From: Beauveria sp. NWAFU-1
Taxonomy: Eukaryota > Ascomycota > Sordariomycetes > Hypocreales > Cordycipitaceae
NCBI GenBank assembly: GCA_024472245.1
Contig: JANBXD010000007.1
Coordinates: forward strand, 1,612,001 to 1,676,000
Direction: 5' to 3'
Length of the DNA stretch: 64,000 bases
Positions within the stretch are counted from its first letter, which is position 1, and every line of letters starts with the position of its first letter. This document shows, in pieces, positions 48,062 through 60,500 of this stretch. The translations under genes were made by a program, and so were the position numbers. The notes under the pieces were generated by a model. The model had not been told where the DNA came from and ran no database searches. It saw nothing but the letters and a program-made list of their open reading frames with translations.

Positions 48062-50403
48062 GTATAGTTAGGGGAATTAAGCCTAAATTTAATACTAGTA
48101 GCCTTAAGTAATTATTTTTAAGACTATAAGAATATTACTTTATTATCTATTAAGACTATATATAAGTTAATATTATAATACCTCTTTATAATATTAATTA
48201 AGGTAATAAGGGTATTAAAGAAGGTAGTCTTTTCTTATAATATTATAGCTATCTAGAATCCTATAAATCTATAAGTTATTAGCTATATATAATAGTTAGT
48301 ATTCTAGGCTTTACTAAATTAAAATAAATTAATAGAAATTATTATAAAAGGTATCTTTAGAAAGCTCTCTTTATAAGGTACTCTTAAGATAATTTTCTTT
48401 ACCTTTAATATACTATAGATCTTATAAGGGCTAGAAATAGATTTATCCTTAATATAGGCACTAACTATATTTTTTATTATTTATATAAATACCTCCTTAC
48501 CTAAGTAGCTAAGGTAGTTATATTATAAATTAGCTAGTAATAAGGTTAATAGCTTTAGTATTCTTATTAATATAAAGGTAGCTTTTAAGATCTTCTTTAT
48601 AGGAATTAAAGGCTATCTATTAACTCTATTTACCTTAAAGACTTCTATAGCTTAGGTCTTTTACCTATAGTAGATAATATCTTATTTAGTATTCTAAAAG
48701 ATACCTTTTACCTTTAAGGTATCTTTTAAAATAATATTTTATATTAAATTAAGGTAGAATATTATATTTTTAAGTAATAGCTAGTTATTATTATCTAATT
48801 TTAGAAGAACCTCTCCTAATCTATTAACTTTAATAGGCTTATTAAATAGCCTAAGGATTTCTTATTTACCTAGGTTTAATATTTAAAACTAAGACCTATT
48901 ATTAAAGATATAGTCTTAAGCGCCTAAGTTAAGTATTACTAAGTTACTTCTTATACCTTATAAGGGTAGGCTAGTAGCTATATATATCTATAATAATAGC
49001 TTCTTAGTAACTTCTACTTTAATATATATAGTTATTATAAATAATATTAGAGTATCTTTATCTCTTTAGGCTATAATAATAACATCTTATATTACCTTTA
49101 AGGTAGTAGAAATTACTTTTCTAGTCTTTTCCTTAACTACCTTACTTAATAGTAAGTTTAATATATATATTAGGTATATACATAGTAAGACTATAAAGTA
49201 TAACTTCTAGTAATTAGCTAGATCCTTAATCTAATACCTCTTACTATAGAAGTAATAGTTAAGCCTTTCCTAAGGTAGTCTAGATAAACTTATTATACTT
49301 TAGGCTAGAGAAGTAGGTATCTAATAATTAAGGTAGAAATTAGTTATTACTATTACTTTAGTAATTAGTTAATTTAAAACTAACTTAATTAGTTATTTTA
49401 AAATCTTATTTATTATAATAATAAAGCCTTTCTAGATATCTACCTAGATAATTTAAGTAAAAAATAAGAATTTAGTCTTAATAACATTAATAACTTCTAC
49501 TATAGTCTACTACTTAATAGTATATCTTTAGATATTTTATACCTTATACTTATATAAGGAAAGTTTAATATCTTAAGCCTATTCTAAGACTATAGTATTT
49601 TTAAACTTTTAGGTAGTTAAGAGGGCTTATATATAATTAATCTAGTTCTTCTAGGTCTCTTATTCTAATAGCTTAATACTTTTTATAAGTTTTAGGTACT
49701 AGTCTCTTATATTATTACCTTCTTAGATTATATATAGATAATTTTTATATAGGGATTTTAAAAAAGTAGCTCTAAATATAAATAAAATAGTAAAGTAAGT
49801 TAAATATAATATTATAAGTCTATTATAATTACTAATAATAAACTATAACTCTATATAATAAGGGTTTACTATAAGTATTATAGGCGCCTAAGGTTAATCT
49901 TAAGTCTAGCTAGCTAATCTAGTTACTAGAGAGTCTAGTTAGGCTAGTTATCTTCTAGTACTAGTAGAGCTTAAAGAGCTAGCTATTATTCCTTCTAGTA
50001 CTAGTATCTTCTATAGGCGTAGTCTTTCTATAATTACCCTTAGGTTAGTTAATTCCTCCTTAATAATAATAGTTATTACTACTAGAGGACCTCTAGCTAG
50101 AGAGTAATTAAGTATTAGTATATTTAATATAGCTATACTATTAAGGTTAATAAGGTCTTAGACCTTAGCCTATTTAGCCTATTTTCTAAAGTCTTAGTCT
50201 TAGGTATCTTAATTATTAGGGCTATTAAGCTTTACTATAAATTTAATCTTAGTAAGGGCTATAATTAATAGTTTTTCTTTTAATTTATTAAATTAATATA
50301 TATATAATTATAATTTTATAATATAGTAGAAGCTAGATTATCTAAATAATTAATAATAAGCTAGTTAATTACTAACTAGGCTTATAACTATTATATAGAA
50401 TAG

Positions 50404-50570
50404 TGATTAGGTATAGGAATAGTATTAATTAAGGAGTAAAAGAAGCTATAACATTAAGGGCTCTAAGGGATACCCTTATAGGGTGGGGTACCTATTCTGC
50501 TATATAAAATCCTATATAAATGCGGGTACCCTATCCCCATCGTCAGTCCCGTGACCCTCTCCATTTGACA
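50404..50570 (-). repeat. Copia element LTR, right copy (5' LTR in element orientation)
   Basis: The last about 60 bp are unmutated (CCCGTGACCC, CCATTTGACA), while the first about 60 bp carry transitions relative to the left copy. It lies 686 bp before the start codon of ABC transporter 3. Confidence 0.88.
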
Positions 50571-51256
50571 GCGGATTAGGTAGGCCAGACTTGGATAGTA
50601 ATTCCCTTTTGCTACCTCTTGATTCTTAAGTCTTTGGTAACCCGCAACTACTTCTTTAGGCTGGTAGGTAGGCAAGTAGGCATGTACTGAGTAGGCCAGG
50701 TTCTTTTGCTTGCTCCACACCTCCACAATCAACCAGTCGCTCAGCCGTTATTATATAATGACTATAATAATTAACAAGATTGGTTGGCTGGCATTGGGTA
50801 GTCTAGTAACCAACTATTCACTGGAAATTTGTCGTGGTGTTCGTCCACCCGCCCTGAGATTCCCGTCCATGTATACATATTTTACACATAGAAAGGTTGC
50901 TGATTCCGGACTCCACTACGCCGTCTCTAGATCGCGGTTCTTCTCTCATACAAGCCTCTTGTGCCATCTCGCTGCCGCTCCGTGACCCCCTCACCAGATT
51001 TATCTCACTGCGTCCAATTGCGCCGCCCATCTTGGATACTTGCCCCAACTCCTTTGGGTTGTTGCTTCCACGCTCATTATATAGCCATTGCTGCTTCTCA
51101 TCTCATCCAAGTCCTGCCTTCCTCGGTCCTCGCAACACTTGTCTCCCCACGCGCGCAGACGCCGTCTGTTTCGCAGCACTCAAACTCCATCAGCCCTTCC
51201 ATATGCACGCTCACGGACTTTGACCCTCTTCCTGCTGCTACCGGGCCTTGGCCACA
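50571..51256. promoter_or_regulatory. 5' flank of ABC transporter 3, between retrotransposon and start codon
   Basis: Unique DNA with normal composition. It is pyrimidine-rich near the gene, as in fungal leaders. No gene is supported. The retrotransposon LTR forms its left edge, so upstream promoter elements may have been displaced or replaced. Confidence 0.45.
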
Positions 51257-54200
51257 ATGCTTCCCACAATCGACAACGAGTTCGGGCCTGTCCTGCCCGG
51301 CAAGTTCGACTTTACCTTGTTATTCGAGCTTGTCATGCTAGGCATGGTTCCAGCAGGCATCGTCATACTTCTCATGCCTTTTTATCTCGGGAAAATGCTA
51401 ATTGCCACTAATAAAGTCCGACCTGGTCCTCTTCTCTGGTTGAAGCTCACTGCTGGCACTGCACTCATCGCGGTACAGCTCGCAAGTATCATCTCGTGGC
51501 AAAAGGCGGGTTTGTATCGGTCAGGTGTGTCTCTGGCGGCATCCGGCATGTCGTTCATCGCCTCACTCTGTGTTGTCGGTCTACTCTACATCAGTCACAC
51601 CTTTTCATTGCACCAATCCTCATTCTTGAGTATCTATCTTTCCGCGACAATGCTCTTCGACATAGCAATGACGCGATCTTATTTTCTGCGAGGCTCACTC
51701 GATTCTCTGGGCGCATTGCAGGCAACCATCGCCGTCCTAAAACTCACCCTTGCCGTGATAGAAGAGATACCGAAACATCATCTGTTCCATTCGAGTACGT
51801 TTCGCCTGGGCCCAGCAGAGCGTGGTGGGTTTTGGGGCCGAGTATTGCTCCTCTGGGTCAACCCAATTCTTCATTTGGGCTTTGTCAAAGACTTCTCTGT
51901 TGATGAGCTGCCGCACATCGGTGACCGATACGATTCTGAGTCTCTCTTCGACAAGTTTGTACCAAATTGGAACGCGGGTGAGTCTTTTTACGGCACCTGG
52001 TTCTGACAATTCCCCCGTCCCATGATGGTGTGTCCATCAATACTAATTGTAAGCCAGTGGACAGAAGCACCAAGCTGCCGCTGGCTCGTGCTTGTTTTCG
52101 CACGCTTCGTTGGCAAGTTTTGATCCCTATATTGCCTCGGCTATGTTTCATTGGCTGTTCATTCAGCCGGCCATTTTTCATGGAGCGTGTAATTGATGCC
52201 GTCAGTACAAACAGTGCTTCCTCGGCAGTCACCAATGGGCTCATTGGTGCCTCTGTTCTCATTTTCGGCGGCCTAATGGTGAGTTGTCCGTCATTCAGGT
52301 GCCATCTACCTACATCTTGACTGACCGACTCACCCACCAAGGTATCGAGATCGATCTTCGAGCGATTAGAACTACAGGCAATAACTTGCGCGCGAGGGAT
52401 TCTTGTCTTTGCGATTTACAACAAGCTGCAGAGGCTGACCATTGACCAGCTCGAAAATTCAGCTGCCGTTACGCTCATGACAACGGACATGGCGGGCTTT
52501 CAAGAAGGTCTAGGCTTAATGCACTCGACTTGGGCATCTTTGGTGGAACTTGGTCTCGGAATCTATGCGCTTTATACCTTTGTTGGCTATGCTTGCTTCC
52601 TTATCTTTATACCTTCCTCGAGTCAGTGGGCGCCGAACTTACGTCACATGAAAGACTTCTAACCATTCTGGACAGTTGCTGCCATGGGCACCTATATCGT
52701 CACCAAGAAGATGGCCAGCGCAAGAACCGCTTGGAATGCCAAGGTCGAGAACCGTGTCGCCGCCACTTCCAATTTTCTAGCCCAACTCAAGAGTATCAAG
52801 GCTATGGGGCTAACCGATGCCATATCCACATACCTGCAAGAAAAGAGACTCGACGAAATCGAGACATCAATGATTGAGCGTAACTGCCGTATCATGATTT
52901 ACGGTATCTGTATGCTAAGCTCGACACCAATATGCTTGCTCTTCGAAGGCGACTTATACTTACCAGGGTTTGATAGATGGATTTGGCGCTGCGATGACGC
53001 CCGTGGCGGTTCTAGCTGGCGCCAGATTTTGGACACGTGCCTCAAACCCGATGACAGTATCGGAAACCTTTGCCGCCTATGCCGCCATCTTCATCGCGGC
53101 TCTGCCACTCAACAGCTTGCTTGGCCATTTACCTTATTATGCAAGTGGGTATGCTTGCTTTCTACGTATCCAAAGGTTTCTTACGCTTCCTGAGCGACGA
53201 GACCAACGCGAAAGCCCTGAACGAGGAGAATACGAAGCAGAGAAATCAGAGAAGAACGAGACTGTGCACGACCGACCCGGTAAATATGCTGTTACGATGA
53301 ACAATGTGTCTGTTAACTCCGACTTCTCGGGCCCTATACTGAAAGATGTTACGTTACGCATCCCCACCGGGTCTCTCGCCATGATGCATGGGCTTGTCAG
53401 TAGCGGCAAATCAGCTTTCCTCAAGACCATTATGGGTGAACTCAGCGTCAACACAGGCACTATAGAAGTTGCTTCAAAGGCCATTGCTTATACCAGCCAA
53501 ACGCCATGGATACGGAATGCCACCATCAAGGATAACATTATCGGCCCGTACCCATTTGCTGAGGAACTTTATAATGAGGTCGTTTTTGCGTGCGCACTCG
53601 ACAAGGACATCGCCGACCTTCCAGATGGTGACAGCAGTATGGCAGGTAGTAATGGCTGTAACCTGAGCGGGGGACAAAAGCAACGCTTGGTAGGTTGAAC
53701 CTACTCACACAACTGTCGATAGCAGTAGTTGACGACACGGAAAATAGGGTTTGGCGCGCTCCTTGTTTGCTCGAACCTCGATCGTTTTACTGGACAATAT
53801 TCTCAGTGCTCTGGACGCTGACACCGCAGAACTGGTTTTCAAGCGAGTCTGCGGTCGAAACGGCCTGCTTCGTCGATGGAATTCTACAGTGATAATGACG
53901 ACCAATCAGCGTAAGTAAATCAATTACATTCTTGAAGAGTGTTGTGCAATCACTTATATCTTGGCCAGCTAAGCTTCTTGAGGAGGCCGACATAGTCTTT
54001 GAGATAAGCCACCAAGGTCGTGTCCGCCAAAAAAAGCTGAACAGCCGAACCGATTCCGCCCGCGGCGTTGCGACCAACGTTCGAGAAGAAACTCCGGGAC
54101 CCGAGATTGACGTGCCCGCGACATCTGAAGAATTCGAACCGCCGTCAGTTAACTTGGGCGGACAAGTTCCAGAGACGAACAAGCTCGACCAAGATAGGCG

Positions 54201-56079
54201 ACATGGGGACTTGGCACTCTATGGTTATTACTTCCGTACTACGCACTGCCTGTTATTTGTCACTTGGTTTACCGTGGCTGCAATTGCTGCTGTAATGGAG
54301 AGGATGCCCCGTAAGCACTCGACTGTACAGTTTCAGCTCTGACTAATTACTCACTCGACTGAAGAAATCTTTATGCGAATATGGTTAAGTACAGACGCAG
54401 CAAACGATTGGTACTTTGCAGGCTTTGCAGCTCTGAGCCTCGTAGAAACCATGGTAACGTGGGCTTCCGGTGCTCAGTTTTTGAAGCAGATTGTGCCCAA
54501 AAGCTCAGTTGAATTACACTCGAGGCTTCTGCAAACAGTTCTGGACACGACACTTTCGTATCTCAGCCATACAGATGCCGGATCTCTTCTCAACCGATTC
54601 AGCCAGGACATTTCTCTTATATCACAACAAATGCCCTTGATGTTAATGACGACAGTCTCCATGTTTTTCAACGTTTTAGTTGACATGGGTATCATCGCAT
54701 CAGGAGCTAAACTCACGCCACCCATCATTATTTTTCTCATTGCGATTTTATATGGCATTCAATATTTTTATCTGAGAACCTCACGTCAGCTACGATATCT
54801 GGAGTTAGAAACGACATCGCCGCTGGTCACACACTTTACAGAGACAAGCACTGGAATGGCCCATATTCGTGGTCTTGGTTGGCAGCAGCTCTTCGATAAA
54901 GAGCTGACAACACGCCTCAACCACTCCCAGCGGCCGTTTTACTACCTACTATGCATCCAACAGTGGCTGACCTTGGTGCTAGATTTCATGGCATTTATCA
55001 CTGCTGTCACTCTTGTCAGTGTAACGACTGTGTTCCCCCAGTCTAGTTCAGACAGTGCCATTGGCTTGGCCATGTTGAACTTGATTTCATTCAGTACCAC
55101 AGCCTCATACTGTTTACACATGTGGGTACAATTAGAAACAAGTCTGGGTGGTCTCGCTCGAATTCAGTCTTTCTGCAAAGAAACTCCCGTGGAGCAGGAC
55201 CGCGTGGATATGCCGGCACTGCCAGATAACTGGCCATCGAGTGGTAAGATTGACTTCAATTGCGTCACCGCCAAATATACGTAAGCCTTACTTGAATCAT
55301 GTCTGCCTGCACCACTCTACACTGACTAACACTCTTACAGTCTGCCACAGGGCGAGGCCTACAATGCTCTCAGGAATACGACAGTCAGCATTCAGCATGG
55401 CCAGAGAGTCAGTATCAGTGGGCGAACTGGGAGGTGAGCCACGACTTGTTACACTCTTAGTATTGATAGACAGTGTGAGCTGACAATTATCTGTAGTGGT
55501 AAAACGTCTATGATGCTCGCACTCCTGAATTTGATTGAGTTCTCCGGCAGCATCAATATCGACGGCCTTTCGATCAAGATGATTCCTCGACATGTTCTGC
55601 GCTCAAGCATCACGACAATGACACAGGAAGGTGTGGAATTAAAGGGGACAATCCGTATGAACACTTTTCCGTTCGCTTTGACGCCCCCTACCGACGCTGA
55701 AATCATCGCGACGCTCGAACGCGTTGGTCTATGGGTTCACATCCAACGGCAGGGGGGTCTGGAGTCTGACATGTCGAAAAGTCACTTCTCCCACGGCCAG
55801 AAGCAGCTTTTATTTCTCGCTCGGGCGATTTTACACCAGCAAGTCAAGCAGACGAAAATTATCTTGGTGGATGAGGCGACCAGCTCGCTGGATTCCACAA
55901 CGGACGAGAATATGCGACGGCTGATGGCTGAGGCTTTTACGGATTGTACCGTCATCACCATTGCGCACCAGAGAGATTATGCCGCCGAGATGGATCTCGC
56001 AATCGAGCTAGACTCGGGCAATCTTGTACGTGTGCTCCGTCGCAGTTCACGCACCGGAGCCTGGGTCAATAGCTACTAG
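51257..56079 (+). CDS. Full-length ABCC transporter 3 (intact tandem copy)
   Basis: Ten exons keep frame: 51257-51977, 52058-52278, 52342-52621, 52676-52909, 52977-53689, 53748-53910, 53969-54310, 54365-55280, 55341-55433, 55497-56079 (1421 aa). Introns are 54-80 nt. The ATG at 51257 gives MLPTIDNEFG; the three in-frame codons upstream contain no ATG. Domains: TMD0-like helices (FDFTLLFELVMLGMVPAG), TMD1, NBD1, TMD2, NBD2. NBD1 has Walker A GLVSSGKS (624-631), LSGGQ, and a Walker B ending Asp739-Asn740, so the catalytic position is Asn. NBD2 is canonical: GRTGSGKT (from 1224), FSHGQ signature, VDEA with Glu1354, and the AHQ H-loop. ABCC pumps usually have one weak and one active ATP site, and this fits. 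It is followed about 1.4 kb downstream by a decayed paralogue. Substrate unknown; export of a toxic or self-made metabolite is a reasonable guess. Confidence 0.88.
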
Positions 56080-57511
56080 ATAGGATCTGTCGTCTGCCTT
56101 AGTAGTATGCGCCGATTCAGTTGCTTTTCATTCAAGATATGTTTCAATTCCATTTTCCTTTAAAAGAGCTGAATTGCTTTTTTCTTCACTGCCGACTGCA
56201 CTAAGAAGCCCCTCCTTTATTATGCGGACGAATCAATAGAATGGCGGAGCACGCGGGCGGTGGCGCTCATACATTGACGCTGGTATGTATTGTCTGCATC
56301 ACTAGCTGCCCTCGTTTAGTCACTTGCCTCGCACAGTAATGATTACTTGCAGCTCAAGACGATCGATCATGGTGCACCCCTACCCTTGCTAGACCTTGAA
56401 ACTCGGCTGAGCCGATCTTGCCTGTGATTTGCGAGGATTGTGATGATATTAGTTACATGCATGGGTCGGGCGGGACACGGCCAACGCCACACGCCTCTTG
56501 GCGAGCTTTCCCCGCAGCTGGTTACTACTTTCCTCATCAGGATCTAGGACCAAGATCTTTTGGCGTGTGAGCCGACATGAGGTTATTGGGAGGCGAGGTT
56601 CTCGTCCTCGGTCCCCCTCGGCAGGTTGACTGTGTGCACGCACGAGACTTCAAGTCAGTTACTCTGAGCGGCCTCAAGCAGGCAACTGACGCCACTTGCG
56701 CCACTGGACTGCCATGGCTATCACCTTTCAGCTACACGCGTAGCCTCGACTTTGCTCCCACGAAACTACTTGGTACTGATAGCTAACAGTACAGCGAACG
56801 ACGGACGGTACACGCTTTTCTTGGTCATCAGCTTCATCTTCTCTATCAGCACTGGTTGAATGTCTCTGCCAAATCTTTCATCACAAAGGACGGGGTTGCT
56901 ATTTCGGTGGTTTCTCCAAGCCAGACCAGCGTCCGGCGTCCGGCGTCCGGCGTCCGGGTCCCAGACGCCATCGTGCCAGATAGCTAGCTAGGCTGCTTAT
57001 AGCTCAGTCTCTTGCTCAGGTCATGTCTTCATGACAGGGTACTTTTGTCTTGATCCACGCTCGCCTGTGGAGTATGGGGGCGCTTTGGGGGTTGGTACTT
57101 GTCGACCAAGTACCTCTGGAGGAGGTTGGTGGCGTCAACTCGAGTGGAACTCTGCAATCTCCCTACGCGCGAACAACAGTTGGCTGTTATTCCAATACAC
57201 GATTGGCCCGAGCGTTCATGATGCCAAACCACCCGGCAAGTTTTGGCTGCCAACCATACCAGCAATTCTCTGATGGTTCGTAAACTCCACGCCTAGCAGC
57301 AGTTTCGAGCGCAGCCAACTGGTCAACTGGCGTTCTCATCAGGTCTATCTGTCTTGGATGCTCCGCTCATGCGCGTCTTGCTTTGAATTTCAGTCAAACA
57401 ACGATACTTATCCTCCTCTTTGTTTTCAACTGAAAGCGGATTCCACCTGGTAACATCGGGCAAACTCCCTTGAAGCGCGTGTCTTCCCCGTCTTCTCCGC
57501 GCTCGACCAGA
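56080..57511. other. Spacer between tandem ABC transporters
   Basis: No supported gene. It contains four tandem copies of the heptamer GTCCGGC (last one altered) at about 56931-56958. It must contain or once contained the promoter of the downstream ABC gene. Confidence 0.5.
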
Positions 57512-60500
57512 ATGATCAGACTGTTAGATTTGGCGTTGGTCCTGTTGGACCCAACAGAGGCCTACGAGTACTTCATCATCACAGCAATTCCCGCCGGCAT
57601 AACCATACTTTTTACGCCGATTTTGAACGACAATGTACCCCAAGTCGTTCTCATCGGTGAACCTGCTCTTGCTTCCACCAAGCTGACGGTGTCATGTGCT
57701 ATGCTCATATCCCAGGGTGTGAACCTAGCCATATGGTGCTACGGCGAGCCGTTATACTCTCTCCAGACTATCTTCGCCGCAGTGCTCTCATTCTTCGCCT
57801 CCCTCTCTGTTGTTGGATTCTTACAATTCTCAAGACGTTACGCCTTTCCTTCAATCACATTCCACAACATGTTTCTGGCCACTACTCTTCTCTACGACCT
57901 CGCAATGATGCGGCATAGGGAGAAAAGTATAGGCAGCATCGGCTTTTTTCAGTTGGTCACTGTAATGCTCAAATTTTTCTACGTTCTTTTGAACTTCTCT
58001 TTCAAAGATCCCATTCTAGTTCTTCAACCTAGGCTTCTTGAGGGCCAAGAAGCAGACGCCCCGAGCCTGTCCAGCATTTGGTCATGCCTTTCATGGCCAG
58101 GTCTGGTTTCTGTCCCGGGCAACCTGGAAAACTGTGACTTGAAGGAATTACCGGAGCCAGCCTGGGAACTATGCTCCGAGGCAATCTTCCGCCAGTTCAA
58201 AGTGCAGTGGAATAGTGGTAAGCAAGCCAGCTTCTTAGAAGTGACCAAGCTAAACTACGGCAGTCGACAAGGATTCCGAGCAGGCTCTGGCGAAAGCAAT
58301 TACCTGCACACTAGGCAGAATGCTTTTTTCCATAGCTCCTTTGCGCTTGGTCCATGCTGTATTCACTCTTGCGCAGCCACTGTTGTTCCTCCACATCCTT
58401 ACCATAGCGTTCCAAGACAATGCCAATTCCCCATCAATTGTCGCAATCATCGCAGCGGCAGCAATGATATGGATTGCCAAACCAGTGAGTCTCATGGTAT
58501 ATTAGCTCCAATGTACTTGATTCCTGTTCTTTTAATGATTGACTATAATTAGATACTCAAGCTCATGTTCACAAAGCAAAGTGACTGCATCATAGTCTCT
58601 ACAAGAGCGATTCTGATCGCAGCCATCTACGATAAAATGATGCGAGTCAGCGCAATGGACATTCAGGTTTCAACTGCGCTTTCCCAACTCATGGATGGTA
58701 TGCGGAGCATCGAGATCCTAATCGACTCTACCCAAGACGTTGCTTCGGCCGTCTTCCAGGTGTGTCTTGGCATATGCCTCCTCTGGCCATTCATCGGGAA
58801 TGCATCGCTGTTGATCTTCGTTCCAACTACGCGTAAGCTAACCCCATTTTTGTCTTCTTGATTCTATCTTCTGATTGTTCCCACAGTGGTGGCTTTTGGG
58901 TCTTTTCTCAGCGGAAAGCAAGAGCTTCATCGTCGCAACCTGGCCACGGAGCGACGCAAGTCCCGTGTAGCGCTCACTTCTAGCTTTCTTAAACAGCTTC
59001 AAAGCATCAAAATGATGGGAATCGGCCCAGCTCTTGCAACGTACTTGGATATTCAGAGAAAGTCGGAAGTGGACGCTTTGTTGGATGAACGTGGCTTCCG
59101 AATGCAGGAGTTGTCACTGTGTAAGGTCTCCCAACACGAGCACATTCCATTGTTGAATCTTGACCACTGACTCAAATGACATAAAAGTGGCGTTCGGCCA
59201 CTCGATGACCCCGATTCTAGTCATTGCTGGTTATGTGTATCTGACTTAGCCTTCGCATACCTTCAGAGTGGCAGAGATATTCACTTGCTTCATGCTAATC
59301 AGAATTGTGTCCACTGCTTTCAATGTCGCCGTGGATCGTCTGTCTTGTGGTCAGCAAGGGAAGCAAATTTTAGGTCGCATACAAGAATTTCTTCTATTGG
59401 ACGAATTGGTCGATAAACGCCTCATAATGGACGCAGCAGAAGACGATAGCGAGGGTCCTAGTCTCATGGGAGCGATTCCAACTGTCGAGCTTGTTCGTGT
59501 GACTGTCATGTCAGAAACTGGAGAGGTAATACTTCTTGATGCGACTTTGAGAGCTTTTCAATATGGCATGACCATGATTTTCGGGCCTGTTGCGTGTGGG
59601 AAATCTTCTGCGCTGCGCCTCATTCTCGGCGAAGTCGGGCCGAGCAGCGGCCGCATTACCGTGTCTTCCGGACCAATGGTATATTGCGCTCAAGATGTCT
59701 GGTTGCCTTTTGTTTGCATCCAGAACGGCATTGTTGGAGACGCTGTCTTCGATGGGGAGTGGTATGCACTTGTCATCCGTGCGTGTGGCTTGGAACACGA
59801 TCTTGAACAGCTGCCTGATGGTGATATGACTGTGATTGATGGCCCCAGAGGCAGACTGAGTATTAGCATGAAGCAGAGGGTATCATTGGCTAGGGCAGTT
59901 TACGACCGTCCGACAACGATCGTCCTCGATGACCCGCTCAATGCTGTCCAGTACAATATGGCTTCTCAAATCTACGAGAATCTGTTTGGCAATCGTGGCC
60001 TAGTATTCAACTGGGAGTGTACTGTCATCATGGCTACCAACGACTTTGGGCACTTGCAGTGTGCCGACGCTCTATTCACGGTTGGCTACGATGGTCGTGT
60101 GAAGAGCCAGATTGCCACGACGTACAGGAGCGCCGCCAATACTCGAGCGATGTTGCAAGAGAGCAATGGCCTTTTTAGTTTCCCGCCAAATTTTGAAGAG
60201 ACCCCGGAGTCTCCACTGCAACCTCAACTGGAGGAGCCCGACGAGCGCGAGAAAATTGCCACGCATGGCCAAGACGCTTCGCTTTCGTCACATTTTCAGC
60301 AACCGGCGGGCAAGAAAACAATACGGGCTTGGTACATAGCCGTGGCAGCGGCGGCAATTATGGAGAAGATGCCGGAAATATTTTGGGGCTTGTCGCTGTC
60401 GGACAGTGTCTTGAGCCCAGCATATGTTGCCGGCTATGCTGCCTTCGGCGTCGCTAATGTCCTTTGTAACCGAATGGCAGCTCATCTCTACTTCACGCGC

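Larger units (their letters stand above)
38024..50570 (-). mobile_element. Ty1/copia LTR retrotransposon, RIP-mutated, interrupted by a nested gypsy element
   Basis: Direct repeats of 166/167 bp (38024-38189 and 50404-50570) begin TGATTAGG and end in GACA (mutated to AATA on the left), the TG...CA form of LTRs. Without the insert the element is about 5.8 kb. On the minus strand, mutated integrase-like sequence (TTFFNTLITLINIIKRYYN, then IDNKVIF where RTDNGxEF is expected) lies at about 48090-48250. Copia reverse-transcriptase start sequence (ALIATFNLKII, then INTFLN, NKEIYIY) lies at about 39960-40080. Integrase before reverse transcriptase in reading direction defines the copia order. All frames are destroyed by C-to-T/G-to-A changes. 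Flanking 4-mers ACGG and GCGG may be a target duplication with one transition. Terminal segments outside the RIP zone remain near intact. Confidence 0.85.

Noticed and set aside
38190..50403. Search for protein-coding genes in the AT-rich 12-kb block
   Set aside because: All frames are stop-ridden; recognisable fragments are only RIP-mutated retrotransposon domains.
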